From Sanguinoderma infundibulare (lineage: Eukaryota > Basidiomycota > Agaricomycetes > Polyporales > Polyporaceae): a DNA stretch of 64,000 nt. Every line of letters begins with the position of its first letter. The stretch's first letter is position 1. Location: NCBI GenBank assembly GCA_032821775.1, contig JAVLRN010000002.1, positions 1,984,001 through 2,048,000 on the forward strand, written 5' to 3'. The translations under genes and the position numbers were made by a program. Shown piece by piece: positions 1 through 11,726 of the stretch. Under the pieces are notes generated by a model. That model saw nothing but the letters and a program-made list of their open reading frames with translations, was not told where the DNA came from and searched no databases.

Positions 1-1177
1 CTGGATGAGTTATGCCTCCAAGAGGTGAGCCATGATGTATGCGCATTGCCTGTCACCGTGCTTATGGCTGTCATGGCTTTCCCGTCCCGACATACAGTGC
101 AAGCCTCAAAACGCTCATGGTGACCCCTGCGTTCACAGTATACCGACGTTCACAATCACCCCTTACGGATGTCTAGCTCGTGTGGCATGCTTCAGCGTTG
201 GGGATTGCCTGCTGGCCAGTTTAGGATGCCAGCAGTCACCGTCTTGGGAACCTACCAACCGTAATCGAGCCGTGCCCTTGTGGCTCCCGCTTACGCCTTG
301 CCCCGATGCGCAAGACAGCTCGCGCCCGCTTTTCCACACTGGTTTCTTCCATCCTCGCATCATAGACTTCCACCTCCGCGACAACCCGTTCGTCTCCGCC
401 GGAGGCATCACAAAACTGGAGTGGTGAGAGGTCTACATTGCGCTCTGGCACACGACGCCCAGGCCTGCTCCGCCCCTCATCCCGACCGAGCACGAATACA
501 ACAACGACGCCCGCCTCTGTGTCTCCTGGGCCGCGGTGCAGAAGGTGTTCCCCGGCTGGACCGCGAGGAAGTTCGCGCCCTGGCCAGGGGTCGTCTATTC
601 TTCCGCTGAAGCCCCCGAGCACGTTGTGCTGCAATTGTCGAACCTGTACCGAGACCTCAACGTGTGGTTCGTCATCGGGCGGTGCACGAAGTTCTCCCAA
701 GCGGAGCCTGGAGCACACTTTGCGAGCATGCACTTTTGTGACCCCAAATCTACTGTGCCTCAGGGCGAGTATCTGGCGCGAAAAGAGTACCTGGCGCATC
801 ACTGTGACTGGGACCACATTGTCACATGGCCTGCCGGTCGGGAGGGTACGTGACGCATTTAATAGATTTATCTTGCAGCGTTTAAATGCTTATCGTTCGC
901 AGGAGTGCGCACATGGGTACCTGTGGAAGGTTTTGGGCTGTCCTTCACGCCGTCCACCAACCCGCGTCATAAAGAAGGCACCCTTGTTTTAGGGGGGTGG
1001 GCAGAACCGAATGACGGAGCTGCGTATGAGAAGCGGTACGGTCTCCTCTCATACTGGCGTCGATCGTGGCCTTCTTCTGATTCAAGCTGCAGACTGGACG
1101 AATATAAAGATTTCCTGCGTCACCAGCCCAGAGCTTTTCAGGACTCACGCCTTTTCAAGTGCTCCGCATGCGCATGA
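1..1177 (+). CDS. Unidentified multi-exon gene, 5' end outside the window
   Basis: No single long ORF marks this gene, but five segments join in phase through GT..AG introns: 1-24, 139-260, 319-423, 463-845 and 903-1177. The joined protein reads continuously across all four junctions, with stretches such as HTGFFHPRIIDFHLRDNP, EHEYNNDARLCVSWAAVQ and GVRTWVPVEGFGLSF, which look like real protein, not shadow sequence. A 193-codon ORF on the opposite strand (236-817) is probably its shadow. The start codon lies upstream of the window. The stop is the TGA at 1175-1177 if no further intron exists. I do not recognise the family: no signal peptide, membrane span or zinc motif is visible in the part seen. 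Confidence comes from phase agreement only. Confidence 0.45.
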
Positions 1178-2767
1178 GCCCTTCGTCCGTATTGGGGCAT
1201 GCGAGATACTCCTCGCGTTCGATGCCCTCGTGCCGTGGCATCATGTTCCTCAACACCCACGCTCACCCACAACCGCAGTTTGCGATCTTGTACTCTTCTG
1301 TTCGAGCTGCGCATCCAGTGTACGTGTACGTACTTATTTATATGTACACTCTGTCGGTGTACTGTTAACGGCATCCAGTGCTCCTCCATCAGCCTTGAAC
1401 GCACGATGTTCGCACTTATACATACAATTCTAACACATTCAAAATGCGCAGTCCCCCGCCGATGAAGATGTTCTGCAGGAGATAATCCAGGTCCAGAACT
1501 TTGGGTGTGGGCGCAGCACTGGCACCGGCTCGTACCTGGGCTTCGACGGGACCCTTCGAATATCCCGACACCGCAATCCCGAGACAGAAGGGGTTCTGTA
1601 GGGTTTGAAGCCTCGGCTAAGTGGCATAGCCGAGCTTCATAGCTCGGGTATGCCTCGACTGGCCGGGGATCGGCGAGAACCCGCAGAAGCAAAGCAGCGG
1701 CGACTTGATCAAGACGTGTGGCTGAAACGGTATGATGAGCGGGGCCTGTGGACGAGCTGAGAGAAGGCGCGGAATGGACATGCGTGCTTCCTGCTGCGCC
1801 GAAGGCTGGTAGCGCATGTACACGGCAGCGACGGCCGCGGCAACCGCCATCGTCATTTATAGCCCTGGCAGGTGCTGGCCGAAGAGTGACCATCCACAGT
1901 GCTGCCGCGCCTCATCGACTCGACAGTTGCTAGGGGGCCAGGCGCGGACGCTGCTCTTGAGGCTTGAGTGCTTGGACATGGATGGATGGATGGATGGGTG
2001 GGTGGGTGGATGGATGGATGGGATGGGGACGGTGAAGGCTCGCGGGACCTGATCGCTCCGAGGAGGTTCATATCGCACTCCGGCCGACGAATGCGGACGT
2101 AAGATGCCGCAGACGTACGTCATGATTGCTCGCTAGGGCGCGCAGCAAGGCGTCGACTCAGAACCGCGCATATCAGAGGGTGGAGCGACCGCAAGTTCGC
2201 AGCGGGGAGACAGAGGCAGGTCGGCGCGTTGCGGCCTGTATAGCAGATGCGCCGGCTGTCCAGGACCGCATGGGGTTGGGCTAATGGCAGCGTCGTATGG
2301 TTTAGATTGGACGGCTTCGGGGCAATAGAGTGGCGAGCGAGTAGAACGGAGCACTCACACAAGAAGTCTAGTACGGTATGACGAGTGCGCGCGCGCTTTG
2401 CGAGAATTGACAGGTGCCTGGCGAAGCTGAGCCGCCGGCGCCGCTTTAGGTTTCCGTGCCCACGGAGACTTCCAGAACAGGCTCCGTGTGCTACTGCGAT
2501 GGCAGGTACCAGCTTTTTCAGTGAACAATAGAAATGGCGCCGTTACAAAGATCGTCCCGATTTTCGTTTCAGTAGGCTAGGATATCCGCTGGGCGGTGTG
2601 TTTCAGGCGGCGAAGACGGAAGCGAAACGGGGATTATGAGACTCGGCAATGAACATGAGGGCCGTTGGCTTGGCGGCTGGCGGTGGGTACTTGGAATTGG
2701 AATGTATCATGCACCAGCAGGGCCACATATCTTTTCCAGAATACAATAGGGGCATGACGAAGTGACT
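1178..2767. other. Region without a well-supported gene
   Basis: The longest ORF (1138-1893, minus, 251 codons) has arginine- and histidine-rich low-complexity content typical of a shadow frame. A weaker possibility on the minus strand is a small membrane-associated protein starting near 1856 (alanine-rich hydrophobic start, MTMAVAAAVAAVYM) and continuing after a possible intron into a frame reading LDLDYLLQNIFIGGGL near 1480-1450. I could not join the pieces convincingly. The stretch 2033-2767 shows nothing recognisable. Confidence 0.3.
1978..2032. repeat. GATG/GGTG tetranucleotide microsatellite
   Basis: About a dozen tandem GATG units, with a GGTG variant block in the middle, lie in the non-coding stretch. 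The overlapping ORFs on both strands (poly HPSIHPP and DGWMDGW) are products of the repeat and not genes. Confidence 0.9.
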
Positions 2768-3388
2768 TCATGAATAAGCTGCAGCCCCAAGCGTCAGACC
2801 TTCGAGGCGATCGGGGGGAATGAGGGACTCACCGTCCAAACGAGTCGCTCGGCCGTTCAATGACTTGTACGGCAAGTTTACGGATAGTGAGAGCATCTTG
2901 CCAAGTTCGTGCTGTCCAAGATAGATACGCGCAACTAGAACGTAGGTTGCGGACGAGTGGCCGCCTAAGAAAGGAAAAAGCGCGAATGTACTTGCTCGCC
3001 GTGGGAGATAGAAGCAGGATGCCGTTTGGTCGCCAGTCGAATGTTCGTTCCTGCAGCTCATGACCGAGTGCCTTGTTAGCTCTCCCATACCCAAGGTCAA
3101 GTTGAATGACCACTTACGTCCTTCGTTCGCAAAGTATCCACTTGGAATGACTGGACCCTGCCGAACCTCGCACTGTACACGCACACGCATGTCCTCTGCC
3201 TCGGCGTAGTTTGAGAACGCAAAATGGGTATATGTAAGAATTATTTTCGCTCTACCACTAGGCGTTACCCTCCCACTGAAATTTGGAAGACCCGCTTGGA
3301 TACAATCGCCCGAATTACTTCTGAGACGTAGTCCTGAGTGAGTGAGCCTACCAGTAACCACTAGGGCTAGATCCTCAGCTGAAGACAA
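2768..3388 (-). CDS. Unidentified protein
   Basis: An open frame of 206 codons runs from an ATG at 3388 to a stop at 2768. It contains a possible intron that would not interrupt the frame: GTAAGT at about 3117 to a CAG at about 3057. The start (MSSAEDLALVVTGRLTHSG) and the end (LSVNLPYKSLNGRATRLDG) look protein-like, but the central part, rich in Cys and Ser, may be intronic. I recognise no domain, signal peptide or membrane segment. The gene is isolated between two stretches with nothing recognisable. It could be a chance ORF or a fragment of a decayed gene. Confidence 0.3.
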   Translation of the reverse strand: MSSAEDLALVVTGRLTHSGLRLRSNSGDCIQAGLPNFSGRVTPSGRAKIILTYTHFAFSNYAEAEDMRVRVQCEVRQGPVIPSGYFANEGRKWSFNLTLGMGELTRHSVMSCRNEHSTGDQTASCFYLPRRASTFALFPFLGGHSSATYVLVARIYLGQHELGKMLSLSVNLPYKSLNGRATRLDGESLIPPDRLEGLTLGAAAYS

Positions 3389-4487
3389 TATCGCATAGTC
3401 AGAATGCTACGATGTACAAGAGATCGTGATCAGTTAGCGAACGTTCGTTCTTACCGTTGGGAAATTGTCCGCCATCTCCTCGGAAGTCAAGTATTCGGAA
3501 ATCAAGGATCCAAAGTGAGCATCCTGGAGTCTCTTGAGGTGGAGTTAGTCGGGGCTCTGTAAACCTGGTGGGCGGGTGGTGGTGGTGGCACAGGTTCACG
3601 ACAGTGATTTGTTGTGAAGGGTAGAGGCCTCGTCGCTCCTCTAAGCGCCGACGTTGCGGTGCGTGTCGAGACAGGCGCCCGGTTCAGCGCCGGAGATGTC
3701 CGTTTATGGAAGCCAACCTTGTTCGCAGCTTGCATGCCAGCGACTCGGTGTCCTTACTCAGAGCCCGACCTCATCCATTACCTTGCTGTATTCCATGCCG
3801 GCGCAGAACAAGTCTTTCCTGGCATAGAGCCCTGTATCCAATACCACACGTCATACTCCTGCCATGTTGACCCGGCCGACTCGGATGACTTCGAAAATCC
3901 TCGGGCTGGAAATTACGCAAGTTGTTACCAATGTCATCGGTATGTGCGTCCTCGATAACGCTCTTAGCGTTTTACTGCGCTGGTGTTAATAGGGATCATC
4001 ATAAGCTTCGTAAGCGTCCGCGAGGTTCCGCTACAACCCAATTCTCGCTCGCAAATATTGCTCACGGAGCTCTGGCAAGCCGTCTTGTGAGCTGCTCGGA
4101 TCTAGCGCACCGCATCATATTAAATCTGACGCAGCACGCTAGAACCACACAAGGATCACTGTGCAGGCCTTTAATGACTGGATTTCCTCGCACCACCTCC
4201 CACCGGCACCGAACTGCATGGATTTGGATTTGGCCGTCACCGCATACCGATGCACGATAGGACGCGCAGCTAAGGTTTCGTGGGAGGAAACGTCGCATCG
4301 GTCAAATGAAGCTGCCACGCGTCTCGGAGGGTTCGTGCGACGACCGCCGTACGCTCCGCTATCCTGGCACCAAGAGGCGTAATTACTAGAATTTGGTCAA
4401 CCAACGTCACGGTGATGGAACGGACACCGTATTGGCTGCGCTACCCGCCAAAATCGCGCTGACGCACGCGCCACCGCGGCTGGATGG
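3389..4487. other. Intergenic region upstream of laccase
   Basis: Only overlapping ORFs under 115 codons occur on both strands, none with recognisable motifs or convincing intron structure. The distal part should contain the laccase regulatory region. No specific activator site could be assigned by eye. Confidence 0.4.
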
Positions 4488-4495
4488 ATATAAAG
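4488..4495 (+). promoter_or_regulatory. TATA box of the laccase gene
   Basis: The octamer ATATAAAG sits about 90 bases upstream of the laccase ATG at 4581, followed by a pyrimidine-rich stretch, as usual for strongly expressed basidiomycete secreted-enzyme genes. Confidence 0.7.
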
Positions 4496-4580
4496 AGCCT
4501 CCTTCGACGAGGCCATTGCAGCTCAACCCAAGTCCTACCTAAGTCTCAGTCTCCGACTGTCCTCTCCAACGGTGGCCGCC

Positions 4581-6690
4581 ATGGCGAAGTTCCAATCCTT
4601 GCTTTCCTCCATCGCTGTCCTTTTTGCCGCCTCTGCGTACGCTGCCATCGGGCCCACCGCCGAGCTCACCATTACCGATGCAAACATCACTCCCGATGGC
4701 TTCAATCGTGCCGCCGTCGTGGTCAACGGTGTCTTCCCCGCGCCTCTCATTAGTGGTAACAAGGTCGGCGTCGTAGCTCGATTGCTTCCTCTTAAAGCCT
4801 TCACTCATATGTTCAATGATAGGGAGACCGTTTCCAGCTTAATGTCAACAACGAATTGACAAACCACACCATGCTGAAGACGACCAGTATTGTATGATAT
4901 ATCCCTTTCACGTCTATTTTGTGTGCTCATCGCCTTCCGCAGCACTGGCATGGCATCTTCCAGGAACACACGAACTGGGCTGATGGCCCCGCGTTCGTCA
5001 CCCAGTGCCCCATCGCCAGTGGGAACTCGTTTTTGTACGACTTCCAGATTCCCGATCAGGCCGGTAAGTCGGTCATATCCTCGCGGTAGAGTTTCTGTCG
5101 TGCTCAATCCATTTAGGTACCTTCTGGTACCACAGTCATCTCCACACCCAATACTGTGATGGTCTGAGGGGCCCGCTCGTGGTGTATGACCCCGACGACC
5201 CGCTCGCCCATCTTTACGACGTCGATAACGGTCAGCGTTCCATCTGCATTGCCGCCGCGGATCTTGATCGCTCTGACGCTTATGTCACTTAGACTCGACC
5301 GTGATCACTCTCTCCGACTGGTACCACACTGCGGCTAGGCTCGGCCCGCGCTTCCCGTAAGCTAGACCGGCTTCTCTCCCCGCTTCTCGTTCCAAGACCA
5401 ACCTTGCTCATTTTACGCGGGGTACAGACAGGGGTCCAACTCGACTCTCATAAATGGCATCGGCCGTTACCCTGGCGGGCCTCAAGTTGCACTCTCTGTT
5501 TTCAACGTCACGCAGGGCAAGCGGTACGGAGACGTTCGGTTGTTAAACGGCATTAAGGGAATGCTGATCGTCGTCGAACAGCTACCGCTTCCGTCTGGTA
5601 TCGCTGTCGTGCGACCCATACTACACCTTCAGTATTGACGGCCACGATCTGACCATCATTGAGGCCGACGGCATCGAGACTGAGCCTGTGACTGTCAACA
5701 CCATCGAGATCTTCGCTGCCCAGCGTTACTCGTTCATTGTGAGCGTCGTTGTGCATATCCGATATTTGTGATTAGAACTGAGGCGTAGTAATTCGTTTTA
5801 GCTCGAGGCCAATCAGACCATTGACAGCTATTGGATTCGCGCCACTCCTCCCGTCGGTAACGTCGGGTTCGCAGATGGCATCAACTCTGCGATACTCCGC
5901 TATGCAGGCGCCGACCCGGTCGACCCGGTGACGTCCCAGCAGACGACGCAGAACCTTCTCAACGAGGTCGACCTCCACCCTTACGTCCCAAGGACAACCG
6001 TACGTAGTAATCCCGGTAAATCGTAAGCCAAGGACCTGCCGCTAACTCATTGCTCAGCCTGGCAGCCCCACGCCTGGCGGCGTCGACCTGGCCCTCAACA
6101 TGGTGTTCAACTTCAACACCACCAACTTCTTCATCAACAACTACACCTTCGTTGCGCCCACCGTCCCCGTCCTCCTCCAGGTTCTGAGCGGCGTGCAGAC
6201 GGCACAGGACCTCCTGCCGACCGGGAGCGTCTACGGACTCCCGTCCAACGCTTCTATCGAGATCAGCTTCCCCGCCACTGTCAACGCCCCCGGTGCACCG
6301 CACCCCTTCCACCTGCACGGTGTAAGTTCACCCCGCCCCCGCCCCGCTTTCTCCTCCCCCGTAACTCCCTGTTCCCATGCTCACCGGAATCCCCTGCAGC
6401 ACGCCTTCGCCGTAGTACGCAGCGCCGGTTCCAGCGTCTACAACTACGACAACCCCGTATGGCGCGACACCGTCTCGACCGGCTTGCCCAACGACAACGT
6501 CACGATCCGGTTCGAGACCAACAACCCCGGCCCGTGGTTCCTCCACTGCCACATCGACTTCCATCTCGACGCGGGCTTCGCCGTCGTCCTCGCCGAGGAA
6601 GTCCCTCAGATCGCGGCTGCGAACCCGGTGCCCGCCGCATGGAAGGACCTCTGCCCGATCTACGACGGGCTCGCGCCTATTGACCAGTGA
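4581..6690 (+). CDS. Laccase (multicopper oxidase), intact
   Basis: Secreted blue copper oxidase (EC 1.10.3.2 family) that oxidises phenols and reduces oxygen to water. Ten exons join in phase: 4581-4763, 4823-4891, 4943-5063, 5117-5230, 5293-5356, 5428-5523, 5582-5738, 5802-5999, 6058-6321 and 6400-6690, giving 518 residues, the usual length. The first 21 residues are a signal peptide ending SAYA, before AIGP. All four copper signatures are present: HWHG (from residue 85), [12 protein letters not shown] (from 129), HPFHLHGH (from 416) and HCHIDFH (from 471). Ten residues after the T1 cysteine (472) is Phe482, the axial residue seen in high-potential polypore laccases. Several N-glycosylation sites (NHT, NST, NVT) occur. 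The ATG at 4581 is preferred over upstream in-frame codons because it starts the signal peptide. Close to Trametes enzymes; no lesions seen. Confidence 0.97.
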
Positions 6691-9203
6691 GGCGATGGGG
6701 ATGTGCTGAACGTTTTTGTGCGAGATGGTTCAGTTTGGACTTGGGACATTGGCTTGGCCTGCATTTGGTGTGTCATCCGCTCCTTGCTTTGACCTTCGCT
6801 GCCTCTTCGATAATTAACCGTAACCGACTATTTTATGTGTTGATACATTGGCTTCGGGTGTTTTATCTATACCGTACAAATTCGATTGTAATGTGCGTTT
6901 CCACTCATAGATATCATTACCGTGAACATGAATGCAGAATGCTGACACACGAACGAACGAGCGTGGAATGACACGTGAAGTTGGAATCAACTTCCAAGTA
7001 TGCCTGCGGCTGCAGTCTGTCGCACTCGGAAGGACCGTCATCATATGTCTGGCATGGGCATAACATTTCTTCCGTGCACTGGAGACGTGCTGCATAATGC
7101 AACGCGGGGTCGAGCTTCTCTGAATCCGCCTGCGAGCATGCAAAAGCCGCGGGCTGTGCTCTTCCGCCGCTCCAGTGGCCTCTGGGTGGGTTAAGTGTGC
7201 GCCCCCATTTATAATTGTGTTGACCTGTTTGGAAAGAGATGACATATCATGTCAGTGTCAAACGTGTCAGGGCCATTCAGTTCAAACGAAGAGAACGGAG
7301 AGACACGGTCTCGAAGGACGGCGAGGCCAAAGATAGCCTGAAGTAGATGCGCGTAAACACCGGCTAGGATGTGGATAGCGTTGCGTGCCTGGAGATCGGG
7401 GGCGGTGGTCGGAGGGAATAGGGTTTTGGATGACAAACTACGTAGTTTCTTCGGCGCTAAGCTGTCGTTGGGCCATGACAACATCGGAACTCGGGACTGC
7501 GAGATATTGAATGAGCGACTTACGCGAAACTTAACCCGGAGAGAGCTGCGGCACGTCTTGTGCAACCGACTCTGGAGCCAAGTGATGCTGTGCACTGTCT
7601 AATTGCAAGGTTCCTCGAGCCCAAGGCACCTACGTCGTCCAGACCGCTGCGAGCTTGAAGACAACCTTGGGGGCTCCCCATTTCCGGCAAATACGATGGT
7701 GGCGGCAAAGCCGCCGGGGATGGCGCTTCCTCGCCTTGGCGTTGGTATCCGGAATGCACTAGACCTCAAGCATGGTTTGCAGGGGCTGTGCGTCGAGGAG
7801 TGCACTGACGCTTTGATGACTGGAAGCCAGTACTAGCCAGTATTATTCGAGCGTGGCGCCAGAAGTGACTCAGTTGCTCTGGACGTCAGAGGTGCTCTGC
7901 GGCGGCGCCAGGCAACAGGCCGATCAAAGCGAGGTCGAGGATATGTTTGGCACCCGAGCAGTGCGTGCAGTCCATGTCGCGACGGCCGCGGTGTACCCGA
8001 GGATCTGCACCTTGCCTGTGCAGTATTGACGATGAATTTGGCGTCCGACCATGCGAACTCGCTGGCGGTTTGGCTGGATTCGGGCGATCTACGTATCCAT
8101 ACCAATGATTGAGTAATCTAGGAACACGCCCGACGAGTACCCCAATTGGCGAACTAGGGCTTGCTTCAGCAAACGAGGCCATGAATGCGATAATCAGTTA
8201 TGGACGACGGTAAAACACGCGTCCCCAGTTGAGATTCGTTAGGAGTCCTTGGACCAACGCCGTGAAAAAAGTTGTTTCTTTCTTGAATAGAAATGATTTA
8301 ACAGGATTGGACTCACCCTAACAGACCTAGCATTATTTAGCGTCATCCGTTGAACCCATTTCAGCCCGAACGATATCCTGGAGTCAACAGCTCGCTTTTG
8401 CGCATGCGACCTATGCCGACCAGCTTTAGGCAGTTTTGACGCCGTACTTATTCGGGATTAGCCGGGCACTGCCATGCCAGCTGGCGCTCCGTCGCTGCGT
8501 CCATACCAAGTTGTCCGCTCCTCGTCTTATCATGCCTACCAGATTACCAAATTATCAATGACGACGGAAGAGGACAAGATGCATCCATTTTTACATTCAA
8601 CGTTGATGCTTCAAGTGCCAGACCACGGGAGCGGTCTTACGGAAATCGTCATTTTTGGTAAGTCAACGCACTCGTCCATCGCAAATTGAGCACATGGACT
8701 AAAAGCTTTGGGCATATATACAGCTATGCACAGTGAGCGTTCTCAAAGCGCGGTGCACCGATGCCGATAGCGGCGTCGGCTTCGCCTCGTGCTCATGCTG
8801 TGTATTCGAAACGGGAATTCGCATTCCACAGGTCAGTCTCATCTCTCCTATACGGTATCTTCCGTACTTATATCGGAACTCATAGGCAAACCTTGTGACT
8901 GTCGCTTCTATATTGTTATAGTCGACACAAACGTGGGCGGACTCATCAGGCAGTGAGATCACTAAAATATTCTCCATCCACGTAAGCAACTGTCGCTCCG
9001 CTTCACGTTCAGATGATGACGCGGCTTAGACCGGTATACTTGGCGTTGCTCTGGCATGCTGCTGCGGTAGCACTGCTCCCTCGCTGATCTCTCCCTATCG
9101 CTCTCCATGACGAAGAAACACTCCTTCGCAACGACGAACCCCCAGGTGTGCATGACGTTATCTTGGCACTGGCTTCAAGGTGATATAACGTCAAGCCTTT
9201 CAG
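6691..9203. other. Long stretch without a confident gene
   Basis: The first part is the laccase 3' region. From about 7200 to 8190 the minus strand carries several short open frames with protein-like pieces (for example LRQLGYSSGVF-like sequence near 8140 and a basic stretch near 7700), but they could not be joined into one model. They may be an eroded gene. The stretch 8200-9203 contains short ORFs on both strands and may hold a 5' exon of the F-box gene. Nothing else is recognised. Confidence 0.35.
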
Positions 9204-10815
9204 CTTAATGGGGACTGGACGCTCCCTTTCGACGTCGTGTCCAGTGTCATGGTCGTCTCTCCTCGTTCGACCATCTCGTCACTCATGAAGACTTGCCACA
9301 TGCTCTATACCGAAGGACCGAAACATCTGCTTCGCAATGGAGTCGAGCTTTCCTGGAGCGCTCAGATTCCTCGGTTCGCAAGGTTCATGCTCGTCAACAA
9401 CACATCCCGCTTTGCACACTTTCGGAAGCTGGTTTTATCCTTTCGCTTCATCCATGGCGAGGATCAGGTCCAGTTGGTCTCCCTCCTCACTCACCCTTCT
9501 CTGTCGTTGGATACTTTGGTTATGCGCCGTTCCGAGGATCTTATAGGCATCCAGGCTCCCTCGCCTTTGCTCGATGCCATCAGAGGGATAAAGACCCTCA
9601 AACATCTCGCCGCCATCAGAGCAGGTGATCGAATCGTGGCCTTTCTCAAATCGTTCCGTCCACAACTCGAGTCATTTGGGCTCGGTGTCGATGATCTGAC
9701 GCGTTGCGATGTGTTTTCAGCTCTGGCACCCTTTTCGCATACAATCCAGACGTTTCTGTACAAGCACGGAGCCTTCATCCCCCCTACACCTACACCAGAA
9801 TTGGTCCGGTCCAACCGCTTTCCGAACATGCGCGACTTCTCCGTCGTTATCGACGAACTGGACACGGATATTCTCAACATCACCGCTTTCGCTGAGGCAT
9901 TCCCAAACCTAACGCACCTCCAACTCATCCCCGGATCGTACGAGCTTCTAAGGAACCCCGAATACTTCTTCTATGGAGACGAACTTGACCGCGTCTCTCG
10001 GCTCCGCGAGTCCTTACGATCCCACTGGAGGGGCCAGCGCCACCGTGGTTCACAAGGCTTGCTATCTTCCCTCTCCGAGTGCTCGGGCCAACTCGTCACT
10101 GTGTACGCGTTAGGCCTTGACTGCACTCTCTCGAAGCTTTGTCTTCGGGAACCTATCTCGGAGGCTTTCCTTCCTATCCTTCGCACCGTCCTGTCAGATA
10201 CTCGTCCTCGTCACTTTCAAGCCTACCTGAACACGGTCGACGTCCTCGGCCAGGTCGCTAGCATCGTGCGCGATCTCCGCACCGAAGGGCCCCGTCGCCT
10301 CGAATTAGTGATCGGACTCGAGGAAGTAATAAACCAATATGGGGTATGTGCTCAGCATTACGTCCGAACAAGATGTCTCACGGACTGGCCGAGCAGTATT
10401 GGGATCATGCACATTACGGCGATACTGACGGTCGTTGGAAGTTCTCAAAGAAACTCACGGTTCGTGGATTTGCATTGGAGGCTGTTGTTTTCAGGGTCTG
10501 ATCCTAATTACACAGGAGCAACTCTCCACTTTATTTCCCATGCCAATTGTATTGGTTGAGTTGAACATCCTTTTCACCATCCCGTCCTGGTGTGGACATG
10601 AGCTCGCGGATCAGTCAACGCTGTCGGAGGACATTTTCGCGGACTTCAAGCGTACGGTGGTCGGCGTGTCACCGTCACTGACCCTCACCTGCGGGATATC
10701 TTCCAAGAATCGTCCTCAGTGGCCTGACCTTGGCCAAATGGACTGGGAGGACGATGAATGGTACCAGCAGGAAACGTCCGCGGACTTCGACAACTACGGC
10801 ATGGATAGTGACTAA
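9204..10815 (+). CDS. F-box / leucine-rich-like protein (5' exon not located)
   Basis: F-box proteins recruit substrates to SCF ubiquitin ligases. The main exon (about 9204-10343) follows an acceptor TTTCAG and opens with LPFDVVSSVM and then MKTCHMLY.EGPKHLLR, the layout of the F-box found in many mushroom proteins. About 340 residues follow with irregular leucine-rich segments (for example FPNLTHLQLIPGSYELL). Further exons fit in phase at 10397-10459 and 10516-10815, giving an acidic tail ending MDWEDDEWYQQ..YGMDSD. The last intron (10460-10515) has a weak donor, GTTCGT. Without it the frame would stop at a TGA near 10500. The start lies in an unidentified upstream exon, since a TAA at 9186-9188 closes the frame. 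The 3' part, from 10337 on, is repeated at 28545. Confidence 0.7.
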
Positions 10816-11726
10816 TGGAACTACAAGGGAAGGTATGCTTCAGACTTCAAGCTTGTACGCGACATGTAGGGATTGAAATATTGACTGAGCTGAAAAAATG
10901 GTTTTTAGACGTTCACGCGACCTACGCGTATGCAGAGATCGTAACCGACCCCTCCCCTTCCCCTTCCCCCTTTCCTTTCAACGTCGTCTTGACACATTCC
11001 TCTTCTTGGTAAAGCAAACGGACGCGGGTGAGAGGGGACAAGCGTCTCATACTTACCAGAAATAATTGAATTCGAACCAGGGCATCATGTCAAGTCGTTC
11101 CGGGTGCATGTACCATAAATGTAGATGCAGTGCTCAGTGCTCGTGTTCTCGATAGGTTGAAATGTATTGATCAATATTGTCGGTAGAGCAAACGGGAAAG
11201 TGGGACGCCGGATAACCGGAACCGCACTTGGAAGACAGGATCCTCTCGTCCACATCATCGACACCCACGACATTCTCGGTTACTTCGGACGCCCATTTAA
11301 GAAGACGTGCCTCGACGGACGACTCGGACACGCGGTCGCGTCTGCTGTACTACGTCACTGTCTCCACTGTCAGTTCCATGGAAAGTACCAAGTCTGTGCC
11401 AAGTGCAATTACGTCCGGTACTGAGAGAGTATCCCACTGCTCCACCCTCTCCATCCTCTTCACGTCCCGATCTGTTGCGTCGCACACACCTTCATGGAAC
11501 ACGCAGGACGTCAAGTGCCTAGGGTTATATCGGCCGGGGCACAAGGACACACAATGCTACGTATGGTGCGACTGCGGTGTAAGTCATATGCGACGAAGAA
11601 TGTGCGCGCGCACTATATACTACACTATGTCTGCTCGAATCCGCCAGTCCTCCCAATGTTTTTTCTCCATCATCCTTGAAATTCCGTACGCTTTCGAAAA
11701 TAATAGCACGTCTAGGAGCAACGAGT
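10816..11726. other. Region between F-box and eIF4G-like genes; no confident gene
   Basis: The stretch is conserved as a whole in unit 2 (29026-29936). A plus-strand frame at 11167-11424 ends in CLHCQFHGKYQVCAKC, a CX2CX8CX2C arrangement, and is retained in unit 2 (29324-29638). No upstream exon or start context supports it, and minus-strand ORFs overlap it. A pyrimidine-rich run (CCTTCCCCTT repeats) lies near 10950. Confidence 0.35.

Noticed and set aside
236..817. 193-codon minus-strand ORF
   Set aside because: It mirrors the exons of the plus-strand gene at 1-1177, which join in phase and read better as protein.
1138..1893. 251-codon ORF on the minus strand
   Set aside because: Composition is dominated by Arg, His, Ser and Pro without any motif, and other frames on the same strand look more protein-like. 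It is treated as a shadow.
1853..2123. Overlapping ORFs with HPSIHPP and DGWMDGW repeats
   Set aside because: They are produced by the GATG microsatellite.
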